From: CAWBLP01 sp963789495
GTDB taxonomy: Bacteria; Pseudomonadota; Alphaproteobacteria; Acetobacterales; Acetobacteraceae
Direction of reading: 5' to 3'
Length of the DNA stretch: 64,000 nt
Assembly (NCBI GenBank): GCA_963789495.1
Contig: CAWBLP010000028.1
Location: forward strand, 101,656 to 165,655
This document shows, piece by piece, positions 55,941 through 62,951 of this stretch. The notes beneath the pieces were generated by a model, which saw only the letters and a list, made by a program, of their open reading frames with translations, was not told where the DNA came from and ran no database searches. Numbering within the stretch: the stretch's first letter is position 1; each line of letters starts with the position of its first letter. Both the position numbers and the translations under genes were made by a program.

Positions 55941-56235
55941 TCAACGGAGGCATTATGAAACGCACTGTGGCGACCTGATCAAGGTGCTCTGGCACGATGG
56001 TCTCGGCATGTCGCTCTATGCCAAACGGCTGGAGCGCGGTCGTTTCATCTGGCCGTCGCCCGCGGACGGTGTGGTAGCGGTTACCTCGGCCCAGCTCGGC
56101 TACATGCTGGAAGGGATTGATTGGCGGCACCCGCAGCGCACCTGGCGGCCGCAACGCGCTGGATGACTCGGATGTGATGGCGCGGGCCGACATTTGGGCG
56201 TGCATGACAACGGCGGCGTGTGATTCGATTCCGGT

Positions 56236-57819
56236 ATGAGCGAAGCGGCCGACACGCTGCCCGACGACACCGACGCACTGAAGGCAGCGTTGCTCGCCGA
56301 ACGAGCCGCACGGCGCGAGTGGGAGGCCCGCGCCGCAGGTGCCGAGGCAATGGTCACGCATCTGAAGCTGATGATTGCTCTGCACAAGCGTGATCGCTTT
56401 GGCGCTTCCGCCGAGCGCGGCCGCAAACTGCTCGACCAGTTGGAGATGCAACTCGAGGAGATCGAGACCGCCATCACCGAGGCCGAGGCTGCCGCTGCCT
56501 CGGCACAGCCAGGGACGACCTCGGTGCGCGCGTTCACACGGACCAGGCCGGTGCGGGCGCCGCTCCCATCGCATCTGCCGCGCGAGCGCGTGGTGCTGCC
56601 GTCGCCGACGAGCTGTCCCTGTTGCGGTGGCAGGCTGAGCAAGCTGGGCGAGGCAATCACCGAGACACTGGAATGCGTTCCGCGCACCTACAAGGTGATC
56701 CAGACGGTACGCGAGAAGCTCGCCTGCCGGTCCTGCGAGAGAATCACCCAACCGCCTGCACCGTACCATCCGATCGCGCGTGGCCGCGCCGGGGCGAACC
56801 TGCTGGCCACGGTCCTGCACGCCAAGTTCGCCGAGCATCAGCCGTTGAACCGCCAGAGTGAGGGCTTCGCGCGTGAGGGCATCGAGCTCAGCGTTTCCAC
56901 GCTGGCCGACTGGGTTGGCGCGTGCACGGCGACGCTGTCGCCGCTGGTGGAACTGATCCGCGCGCATGTGCTGGGGGGCGAGCGCATCCACGGTGACGAC
57001 ACCACGGTACCGGTGCTGGCCAGCCCCAAAACCGTCACCGGCCGCTTGTGGGCCTATGTGCGTGACGATCGCCCGTTCGGCGGCCCCGCACCCCCGGCGG
57101 TGATCTTCGCCTACTCGCGCGACCGCGGCGGGGCGCATCCATGCCGACACCTGGCGGGATATGCGGGGATCCTGCAAGCCGACGCCTATGCCGGGTTCAA
57201 TGAGCTCTACGACCTGGCGCGCATGCCTGGCCCAATCACCGAGGCGGCATGCTGGGCCCATGGGCGCCGCAAGCTGTTCGTGCTCGCCGATGTCGCGAAG
57301 GCTCCACTGGCGGTCGAAGCGGTACGTCGCATCGATGCAATCTTCACCGTCGAGCGCAACCTCAACGGCCTGGCCGCGGTGCAGCGCCTTGCTGCGCGCC
57401 AGATCCAGGTGGCGCCGCTCGTCGCCTCGCTCGAAGCCTGGATGCGTGGCGAACGCGGCAGGTTGTCGCGCCACGCCGACGTGGCGAAGGCTATGGACTA
57501 CATGCTCAAGCGATGGGTCGCCTTCACGCGCTTCCTGGCCGACGGGCGCATCTGCCTGACCAACAACGCCGCTGAGCGCGAACTGCGCGGGGTGGCCCTC
57601 GGGCGACGCGCCTGGATGTTCGCCGGGTCCGACCGCGGCGGCGAGCGGGCCGCAGCGATGTACTCGCTGATTGCGACCGCGAAGCTGAACGGCATCGACC
57701 CGCGCGCGTGGCTGGCCGACGTGCTGGCACGCATCGCCGACCACCCGGCTTCGCGGCTGCACGAATTGCTGCCCTGGCACTGGTCCGGCCGGAGCGAGGA
57801 TCGTAGCGTGGCGGTATGA
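56236..57819 (+). CDS. tnpC: IS66 transposase TnpC
   Basis: A 527-residue IS66 transposase: N-terminal coiled coil and LIALHKRDRFGASAER, a zinc-finger part (CPCCGG, CRSCER), and the DDE core with IHGDDTTVPV, LQADAYAGF and TNNAAERELRGVALGRRAW. All catalytic residues are present. The stop overlaps the next ATG (57816) by four bases. The gene is intact although tnpB and the left end are not. Confidence 0.92.
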   Translation: MSEAADTLPDDTDALKAALLAERAARREWEARAAGAEAMVTHLKLMIALHKRDRFGASAERGRKLLDQLEMQLEEIETAITEAEAAAASAQPGTTSVRAFTRTRPVRAPLPSHLPRERVVLPSPTSCPCCGGRLSKLGEAITETLECVPRTYKVIQTVREKLACRSCERITQPPAPYHPIARGRAGANLLATVLHAKFAEHQPLNRQSEGFAREGIELSVSTLADWVGACTATLSPLVELIRAHVLGGERIHGDDTTVPVLASPKTVTGRLWAYVRDDRPFGGPAPPAVIFAYSRDRGGAHPCRHLAGYAGILQADAYAGFNELYDLARMPGPITEAACWAHGRRKLFVLADVAKAPLAVEAVRRIDAIFTVERNLNGLAAVQRLAARQIQVAPLVASLEAWMRGERGRLSRHADVAKAMDYMLKRWVAFTRFLADGRICLTNNAAERELRGVALGRRAWMFAGSDRGGERAAAMYSLIATAKLNGIDPRAWLADVLARIADHPASRLHELLPWHWSGRSEDRSVAV

Positions 57820-58415
57820 CCGCTGCCGCGATCGCGCATTTGCGTATCAAGCTGGACGATGTCGAACCCGCCGTCCTGCGCCGTGTGCAGGTACCGGTGA
57901 CGATCCGCCTCGATCGGCTGCACCTGGTGCTGCAGGCGGCGATGGGCTGGACCAACAGCCACCTCTACGAGCTCCGTGCCCGCGATGTCGGTTGGGGCAT
58001 GCCTGACCCCGACTTCGGCGAAGGGCCGCTCGACGCCAGCAAGGCGCGGCTGATCGACGTGCTGGAGGATGTCGGCACGCGGTCGCTGAAATACCTCTAC
58101 GACTTCGGCGACGGCTGGGAACACTCCCTTCGCATCGAGCGCATCACAGATGCAGTGCCAGGCATGACCTACCCGTCCCTTGTCGAGGCAACCGGGCGCT
58201 GCCCGCCGGAGGATGTGGGCGGTCCCTGGGGCTACCGCGAGTTCCTCGACGCCATCGCCGATCCTGACCACGAGGAGCACGCCGAACGGCTCGAATGGAT
58301 CGGTGGCGCCTTCGACCCAACCACCGTCGATCTCCAGAGCCTCACCAAGGCGGTCGACAGCCTGGCAAAGAAATGGACGCGCAAACCATCAACGTCTCGG
58401 AAGCGGGCAACCTGA
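57816..58415 (+). CDS. Plasmid pRiA4b ORF-3-family protein (IS66 accessory)
   Basis: A 199-residue protein with LRIKLDDVEPAVLRRVQVPVTIRLDRLHLVLQAAMGWTNSHLYEL and YLYDFGDGWEHSLRIERI, typical of the pRiA4b ORF-3 family. Such genes often ride in IS66 elements; their role is not established. It is co-translated with tnpC (ATGA overlap) and ends 26 bases before the right terminus. Confidence 0.88.
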   Translation: MTAAAIAHLRIKLDDVEPAVLRRVQVPVTIRLDRLHLVLQAAMGWTNSHLYELRARDVGWGMPDPDFGEGPLDASKARLIDVLEDVGTRSLKYLYDFGDGWEHSLRIERITDAVPGMTYPSLVEATGRCPPEDVGGPWGYREFLDAIADPDHEEHAERLEWIGGAFDPTTVDLQSLTKAVDSLAKKWTRKPSTSRKRAT

Positions 58416-58418
58416 CCC

Positions 58419-58441
58419 CACGGCACTCGCCGGATGCTTAC
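58419..58441 (-). repeat. IS66 right terminal repeat
   Basis: Read from 58441 inward the sequence is GTAAGCATCCGGCGAGTG. IS66 elements end in GTAAGC-type repeats. The left partner was not found. Confidence 0.65.
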
Positions 58442-58485
58442 GTTAATCCTGTCCTCGCCGACATCCATTTGCGTGTTCTGCGTGT

Positions 58486-58493
58486 TTTGCGGT
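58486..58493. repeat. Target-site duplication of the IS1595-type transposon, left
   Basis: TTTGCGGT, identical to 62121-62128. Eight bases is the duplication length known for IS1595. Confidence 0.9.
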
Positions 58494-58518
58494 GGCGATT
58501 TTATACTTCCCAAACCCA
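58494..58518 (+). repeat. Left inverted repeat of the IS1595-type transposon
   Basis: Starts GGCGATTTTATACTTCCC; pairs with 62096-62120 with one mismatch in 25. Confidence 0.9.
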
Positions 58519-58588
58519 GGCGGATAGGAATGATCTAGGCGTTTAGTCCCACGAGACCGTAAGTAGCATAGAACGTGGCATTCGTAGG

Positions 58589-59281
58589 TCACTCATCTTC
58601 GTTGAGGCTTGCCCAGATGGCCGCTATGTTGCGGCACTCAGACTCTACATCGCGTATGCGGGCAGCTATCGACCGGACGCCAGGGTAAAACCGCCGCGAT
58701 CCGACATCTGCAACGGAGCAATAGGCCCAGTAAGCATTTTGGTTGCCTGTCGCTAAATGCATCTCTGCATAGCGTTGCAGGATAGCAGAGACAAACCCAG
58801 CGGACTCCTCGTTCAAAGCGAACGACTTTGGAAAGTGGAGTTTCAGCGCACCCACCAAGGGTTGGCCTCCCTTCCCCTCGCCGCGCAAGACAATCTCTGG
58901 CCGCACGCTAATGTCGACATCATGAATGCGGCCCCGTGGCGGCGCATGTTCTCCAAGCTCCGGCATGCCGCCCTTGAAATCAATCTGATCCATCATGCCG
59001 GCGAATGCCTCGATGGCATCAATGTTGCCGTTGATCCTGCGCACGGTGCCCACTTTCTCGGAAGTCCGCTGCTCAAGAACTTCTATAGCACTTACCAGAA
59101 TTGCAGTATCTTCAAAATTTGAAGCCATGCAACGAGATGCCGCTTGTTCCGCTTCTTTGTAATATGTGACCTTAAAATCTTGCGGGAACTTCTGATCCCG
59201 CAAGATTTCTCTTTGCCGGCGCCCTTTGGACACCATATATTCGGCGAGTTTGTTGACGCTAATCCTTGGACGTGCGTTCAT
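58589..59281 (-). CDS. Hypothetical protein, transposon cargo 1
   Basis: A 230-residue protein I do not recognise: NARPRISVNKLAEYMVSKGRRQREILRDQKFP at the N-terminus, a mixed alpha/beta middle (VDISVRPEIVLRG, VGALKLHFPK), and a C-terminal part with YWAYCSVADVGSRRFYPG and a helix ending ESECRNIAAIWASL. The region about 120-200 resembles a small globular enzyme or sensor domain, but no motif is decisive. ATG 59281 is supported by GGAG seven bases upstream; TTG 59287 is less likely. It is divergent from the small gene at 59306, with only 24 bases between starts. Confidence 0.75.
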   Translation of the reverse strand: MNARPRISVNKLAEYMVSKGRRQREILRDQKFPQDFKVTYYKEAEQAASRCMASNFEDTAILVSAIEVLEQRTSEKVGTVRRINGNIDAIEAFAGMMDQIDFKGGMPELGEHAPPRGRIHDVDISVRPEIVLRGEGKGGQPLVGALKLHFPKSFALNEESAGFVSAILQRYAEMHLATGNQNAYWAYCSVADVGSRRFYPGVRSIAARIRDVESECRNIAAIWASLNEDE

Positions 59282-59288
59282 CGTCAAA

Positions 59289-59296
59289 CTCCGGAG
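59289..59296. promoter_or_regulatory. Palindromic ribosome-binding site shared by two divergent genes
   Basis: CTCCGGAG is its own reverse complement and so offers GGAG on both strands. On the plus strand GGAGG (59293-59297) is eight bases before GTG 59306. On the minus strand GGAG is seven bases before ATG 59281. Confidence 0.55.
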
Positions 59297-59305
59297 GATG
59301 CCGCT

Positions 59306-59554
59306 GTGGAAGACTACTTCGCTTCAATCTCGATATCAAACCGTTCCGCGCTTTGCGTCGGGACGATCACATCGGCCGAAACTGAAGCCGCGAACGCAGG
59401 CGGAATCAACATTGATGGCTCGGGCTATTACCTGTTCCTAGCAGATGAGGCGGAGGCAGGCAGACCGATCGAGGTGCTTGCAAAATTCAGTACAAACGGC
59501 GGAGCCGAGAAGCTTAGCCGCCTTCTACGAGCCGCCAGTCAGAGGGGCGCCTAG
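59306..59554 (+). CDS. Small hypothetical protein, transposon cargo 2
   Basis: An 82-residue protein of unknown function (VEDYFASISISNRSALCVGT to LSRLLRAASQRGA) with beta-rich composition. The GTG 59306 start is chosen for the GGAGG in front of it; the upstream extension of the frame overlaps the divergent gene and has no support. It is the only cargo gene on the plus strand, and its stop overlaps that of the convergent gene by four bases. Confidence 0.5.
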   Translation: MEDYFASISISNRSALCVGTITSAETEAANAGGINIDGSGYYLFLADEAEAGRPIEVLAKFSTNGGAEKLSRLLRAASQRGA

Positions 59555-59718
59555 GGTCCGTCCTCTCTCTTGCGCCGCTTCTTCGGCTCGTGCTTTGGCA
59601 GCGGTTTTGTCTCGGCCACCTTCTTCAGCGCCTCGTCAAACGCGGCTTCGTCCTCGTCGCAGCCCAGCTCGCGGGCGAGTTCCTTGAATCGGTCGATTTG
59701 GGGTTGATCAGATGTCAT
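59551..59718 (-). CDS. Small charged protein, transposon cargo 3
   Basis: A 55-residue protein, acidic in the middle (FKELARELGCDEDEAAFDEAL) and strongly basic at the end (KPLPKHEPKKRRKREDGP). ATG 59718 overlaps the end of the PIN gene by 11 bases, so it is the last gene of that operon. Small charged partners of toxins are common, but nothing here proves an antitoxin role. Confidence 0.6.
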   Translation of the reverse strand: MTSDQPQIDRFKELARELGCDEDEAAFDEALKKVAETKPLPKHEPKKRRKREDGP

Positions 59719-60280
59719 CGGCTGGCTCTTGGTCTGCCTTGGGGATTTCATCACGCGGCTCAAGCTCAAGCTTCATCTGTGGGTCTACTGGCGGCATAGG
59801 CAATTCATGAGTGCGGGTTACTTTCATCCCACAGATTTCTGCCCGAGCCGCTACGCCGCTGTCATCCGTGTACACGTGGTCAACATTGTGTACCTTTGAA
59901 TGTTGCGATAATCTGCCGATCGAACTTGATCTTTTGATAGGGTTCCAAGTGGTTTTGCCTATCCGCCTTGCCAAAGACGCTTCTGTTAAGGATGGCTAAT
60001 TCAAAAGCGCAGCGCATGTCGAACGGTGCTTCTTCGAACAGTCAATCCGATTAATGATTTCGAAATATTGCTTTGCTTCCGGGCCGATTACCGTGAGGAT
60101 TTCAGCAGCGGCGGGCGCTGGGATGATTATCTTTTCTCGGTCCTTCTGAAGGCGCGTAATAAGATACTCCGTCCGAAGCTTGGCGTGCGTGATTGGTTCA
60201 GACGTATCTGGATCGTTGGGGATGCCCGCATATGGGTTCAGCAGAATATGGAGGAGCGTGGTATCAAACCCAACGGGCAT
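59708..60280 (-). pseudogene. PIN-domain nuclease, two frameshifts, transposon cargo 4
   Basis: Three frames together read as one PIN-domain protein of about 190 residues. Frame 1 from ATG 60280: MPVGFDTTLLHILLNP to FEIINRI (to about 60035). Frame 2: LFEEAPFDMRCAFELAILNR and KIKFDRQIIATFK (to about 59897). Frame 3: VHNVDHVYTDDSGVAARAE and GMKVTRTHELPMPP to the stop. The acidic residues of a PIN active site (Asp6, the FD near DRQI, and YTDD) are present. PIN proteins are mostly RNases of toxin-antitoxin systems. The ATG overlaps the upstream gene's stop (TGATG). Either inactivated or mis-sequenced. Confidence 0.8.
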
Positions 60281-61008
60281 CAGACTTGCTCGCGCTGGGC
60301 TTTTAACTGTTCAGCTGCATCCACTGGCCACGGAACATCGACCGCCTGAAGCTTGCGGACCGCTTCCTCTAAACTCACATCTTCAAGCAACTCAAAGCTG
60401 TGAACCAGCATATTAACCAGTTTCCACTGGCCTTCGGAAGTTCTGTCCCAGTTACCGCTTCCGTGAACGCGCACTGGTTCATAAAGATGCTTAGCCATAT
60501 CCTTGGTAAGCGTGCGGGAAGCGAGAAACCCAGATAGAGTTTCGCCTTTTAGGTCCTGCAACAGAAGAGATCCGTATTGGCGGGGACCTCCGGCCCGCAT
60601 AAGAATGCCATCAACGCTGGTCGCCTGCCGTAGGCGGGAAACCTCTCCATCTTCCTTAAGTGGCGGAAAGTCAAGAATGACGCCTCGTTTATCATTCAAG
60701 CTGGCGGCCTTCGTCCCGCTGTCCTTGTCTACCATTTGGCGGATGCGTTGATAAGCGGCGCGTTGTTGTTTCGTGCCATCCCCCCGCTGCACCGATGCAC
60801 CTCTTTCCCGAGCCTGCCGGGCGACTGGGATAGGCATTCTTAGCACCGGACGAGTGCTGGATTTTTCGATCTTTACGAGATGCATCTCGTGGGCCAGCCC
60901 CACGACATCACCAATCTCCTTTAGATACTGAAGGAGACGGTCAAGCGGCATCGTTTCCGGCGTATACGCCGGAATGATGAATTCCATCTCCTCATATTCG
61001 TCGTCCAT
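60280..61008 (-). CDS. Hypothetical protein, transposon cargo 5 (partner of the PIN gene)
   Basis: A 242-residue protein I cannot assign. The N-terminus is acidic (MDDEYEEMEFIIPAYTPETMPLDRLLQYLKEIGDVVGL). The middle has strands around MHLVKIEKSSTRPVLRMPIP and VILDFPPL. The C-terminus is helical (WKLVNMLVHSFELLEDVSLEEAV). The first 60 residues look like an adaptor or dimerisation fold, and the pattern of a large protein translated just before a PIN nuclease would fit an antitoxin or regulator. That is inference. ATG 61008 is used; GTG 61011 is possible. Confidence 0.75.
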   Translation of the reverse strand: MDDEYEEMEFIIPAYTPETMPLDRLLQYLKEIGDVVGLAHEMHLVKIEKSSTRPVLRMPIPVARQARERGASVQRGDGTKQQRAAYQRIRQMVDKDSGTKAASLNDKRGVILDFPPLKEDGEVSRLRQATSVDGILMRAGGPRQYGSLLLQDLKGETLSGFLASRTLTKDMAKHLYEPVRVHGSGNWDRTSEGQWKLVNMLVHSFELLEDVSLEEAVRKLQAVDVPWPVDAAEQLKAQREQV

Positions 61009-61114
61009 CACACCCAGAATCTAAGGGGCGCGCCACGACTACGCAAGCGGCAATGCCATTTGCCTAGGATCAGGGATTGTCGATCCCCGGCGCCATGCAT
61101 GATCCCGAGGCGGC

Positions 61115-62053
61115 TTAGGTGGCAGCCGTCTCTGTCCCTGTTCCACCAACTGACCGGTATGTCAGCCGCCGCCCAACGATACCCGCCAGCGCCTTGTCCA
61201 TGCGGGCCATATCGTCGAAGCCTGTCTTAACCCGGTAGCTGTACCGGAAATCGAACTCGGTCATGTACCGCTGCAAATGCGCCTCGCTGACGTGCTGGTA
61301 GATACCGTAGATGCCGCGCTTCACGATGGAGAAGAAGCCTTCGATCGTGTTCGTGTAGTCGTCCCCGCGAACGTATTCCTTAGCGCTGTGGTTGACGATC
61401 CCATGGCTCTGAAAGTTCCAGCCGATATGCGTGTAGAGGGGAAACTCGTCGCTCTGGAACTTCGTGTCCACATAGACGTGCCGGCCAAGGATCGGCCGGA
61501 TGTTGTTCGCTGTCACGTTGGGGACGTGGAAGCTGCGGACGCGCCCGCCGCGCTCTACCAGGGCTAGGACGGGGTTCATGGTCGCCGCGCCCTTCTTGAC
61601 CTTGGTGCCGGCCTTGCGCCCGACGTAGGTCTCATCAGCCTCAACCGTCGCCCCTGCGCCACCGAGCTTGTCTGCGTCACGGGTCTTCATGGCCTCGCGG
61701 ATGCGGTGACCGACAAACCAGGCACTTTTGAGCGTCACGCCCAGGGTCCGGTGAAGCTGATGCGTCGAAACGCCCTTCTTGCTGCTGACCATCAGGAAAA
61801 CGGCCTGCATCCAGATATGCAGCGGAATGTGGCTGGCCTCGAAAATAGTCCCAACGGTCGCGCGGAACTGCTTCCGGCAGGCATAGCACTTGTAGAGGCC
61901 GGGGCGCGTGGCATTGCCCTTCATCAGCCCAATCCGCGCCCGATCGCCGCAATGCGGGCAAACCGGACCATTCGGCCAGATGATGCTTTCAAGCTTCGCG
62001 TATGCCGAAATCTCGTTCTGGAAGAATGGTTTATCAAGGACGCTCTTGGGCAT
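61115..62053 (-). CDS. IS1595-family (ISXO2-like) transposase
   Basis: A 312-residue transposase. The zinc ribbon CPHCGDRARIGLMKGN with YKCYACRKQFRA is the N-terminal IS1595 signature. The ISXO2-like catalytic domain has VEADETYVGRK, HVYVDTKFQSDEF and NHSAKEYVRGDDYTNTIEGFFSIVKRG. ATG 62053 begins at PKSVLDKPFF, the usual start of the family; the longer frame is not supported. It is intact and lies inside the inverted repeats it should recognise. Confidence 0.92.
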   Translation of the reverse strand: MPKSVLDKPFFQNEISAYAKLESIIWPNGPVCPHCGDRARIGLMKGNATRPGLYKCYACRKQFRATVGTIFEASHIPLHIWMQAVFLMVSSKKGVSTHQLHRTLGVTLKSAWFVGHRIREAMKTRDADKLGGAGATVEADETYVGRKAGTKVKKGAATMNPVLALVERGGRVRSFHVPNVTANNIRPILGRHVYVDTKFQSDEFPLYTHIGWNFQSHGIVNHSAKEYVRGDDYTNTIEGFFSIVKRGIYGIYQHVSEAHLQRYMTEFDFRYSYRVKTGFDDMARMDKALAGIVGRRLTYRSVGGTGTETAAT

Positions 62054-62095
62054 GGCCGGGTTCCTGTCTCTGGAACGGACCATAGGCGCAATCAG

Positions 62096-62120
62096 TGGGT
62101 TTGGCAAGTATAAAATCGCC
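62096..62120 (-). repeat. Right inverted repeat of the IS1595-type transposon
   Basis: Read on the minus strand from 62120 it starts GGCGATTTTATACTTGCC; partner of 58494-58518. Confidence 0.9.
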
Positions 62121-62128
62121 TTTGCGGT
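62121..62128. repeat. Target-site duplication of the IS1595-type transposon, right
   Basis: TTTGCGGT, directly after the right inverted repeat. Confidence 0.9.
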
Positions 62129-62299
62129 TCCATTGTCCTTGTTTACTGCGGGCACAACCTTGCCAGTTCGTTAACGCCGGCAGTGCAGCAAAGACGCAGA
62201 TGGCCGGCCTTCGCCCGCCATGGCGGTGGACTTGGTATGTGGGCGCCGGCCGGCTATCTGTCGCACGGATGTTCGATCAAACCGCAAAGGCCGCCAGCC

Positions 62300-62884
62300 T
62301 CAATCGAAATCGATCCCGGAATAGACCTCGGCAAATGAAAGCTCGATGCCGAATTCCGGCAGGCGAATTGGTCCGGCCGCGTCGGCGGCGTCCTGGCGCC
62401 ACGCCTGCTCACCAGGCTCGCGCCAGAACGCACGAAATGACCAACTCTCGGATTCAACGACAACATACCGGAGGATAGAAGGAACCAATTCGTACTCATC
62501 GACCTTCTCCTCATCCCGTCGCCGATTTCCCCGCCCCGGCGAGACGACTTCAAAGACAACGATCGGCGCCGGCACGGCGACCGCGTTCCGGTGCGGCCTG
62601 GAACATGCGATGAAGGCGTCCGGCTCTCGCAGGGCGCCGCCGACCGTTTCGATCGCATCCTGCGGTCCATAGGTGTCGCACGGCGACCCTACCGGCAAGC
62701 TCGGGCGGATGGCCTCCCAGATGTTGCGACCAATCCGGTTGTGGCCAACGTTGGCTGGGGTCCTCGCGACTGGCCGGGAACCGTCGAACTCGTGGCGGCA
62801 GCCTTCCGGTTGGATCTCGGTCCAGGCGAGGAACCGGTTCTGGCTCCATGCCTCCCAATCGATCTGTCGAGCGGCGACCGGCAT
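62300..62884 (-). CDS. Uma2-family restriction-endonuclease-like protein
   Basis: A 194-residue protein with the Uma2 pattern: FLAWTEIQPEGCRHEFDGSRPVAR, GHNRIGRNI, REPDAFIACS, VVFEVVSPG and YELVPSILRYVVVE. The PD-(D/E)xK-like acidic residues lie in EPDAF and VFEV. Function in cells is not established; the family is often found in multiple copies and near mobile DNA. ATG 62884 is used. An IS5 end lies 68 bases upstream and may have cut its promoter. Confidence 0.87.
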   Translation of the reverse strand: MPVAARQIDWEAWSQNRFLAWTEIQPEGCRHEFDGSRPVARTPANVGHNRIGRNIWEAIRPSLPVGSPCDTYGPQDAIETVGGALREPDAFIACSRPHRNAVAVPAPIVVFEVVSPGRGNRRRDEEKVDEYELVPSILRYVVVESESWSFRAFWREPGEQAWRQDAADAAGPIRLPEFGIELSFAEVYSGIDFD

Positions 62885-62951
62885 GACTTTGCGCCCCCTA
62901 TGGCGGCAAGCGCACGTAAAGAGCAGGGGCATTCAATGCATCCGCGGTCAA

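Larger units (their letters stand above)
53364..55971 (+). mobile_element. Serine-recombinase element 2, inserted in IS66 tnpB
   Basis: A 2608-base insert between GGC at 53361-53363 and GGC at 55969-55971. Excision at GGC restores tnpB perfectly. It carries the same three-gene block as element 1 (WHP protein, small protein, large serine recombinase), in the same relative order and overlap, but the sequences are diverged. AAACGCAC occurs just inside both ends (from 53364, and 55958-55965) and may be part of the attP arms. Confidence 0.85.
53211..56166 (+). pseudogene. tnpB: IS66 TnpB (Orf2), split by a serine-recombinase element
   Basis: Part one, 53211-53363, reads VPSGVRVWLAAGATDMRRG to YVFRGKRG. 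Part two, 55972-56166, reads DLIKVLWHDGLGMSLYAKRLE to TWRPQRAG. Joining them at GGC gives a 115-residue protein, exactly the family length, with the conserved FRGxRGDLIKVLW unbroken. TnpB function is lost while the insert is present. Confidence 0.88.
52813..58441 (+). mobile_element. IS66-family element interrupted by a serine-recombinase element
   Basis: tnpA, tnpB, tnpC and an accessory pRiA4b ORF-3-like gene lie in order and close coupling, with a 2.6-kb insert in tnpB. The right end, read outward-in from 58441, is GTAAGCATCCGGCGAGTG, a standard IS66 terminus. The matching left terminus is not found upstream of tnpA, where an IS21-like end is present instead, so the left end is lost and the element probably cannot move. 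Confidence 0.85.
58494..62120 (-). mobile_element. IS1595-type transposon with cargo genes
   Basis: The ends are 25-base inverted repeats with one mismatch: 58494-58518 and 62096-62120, each starting GGCGATTTTATACTT when read inward. An exact 8-bp duplication TTTGCGGT flanks them. At 3627 bases it is over three times the size of a bare IS1595. It holds the transposase at one end and five other coding regions between 58589 and 61011, all with visibly lower GC than the rest of the window. It was therefore delivered as a unit. The transposase is intact, so it may be mobile. Confidence 0.9.

Noticed and set aside
53364..55965. AAACGCAC near both ends of serine element 2 as the recombination core
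   Set aside because: Joining through this repeat breaks the tnpB frame, while joining at GGC restores it exactly. The repeat is more likely part of the attP arms.
55768..57780. 670-codon minus-strand frame over the recombinase end and tnpC
   Set aside because: Antisense to well-supported TnpC with complete DDE motifs.
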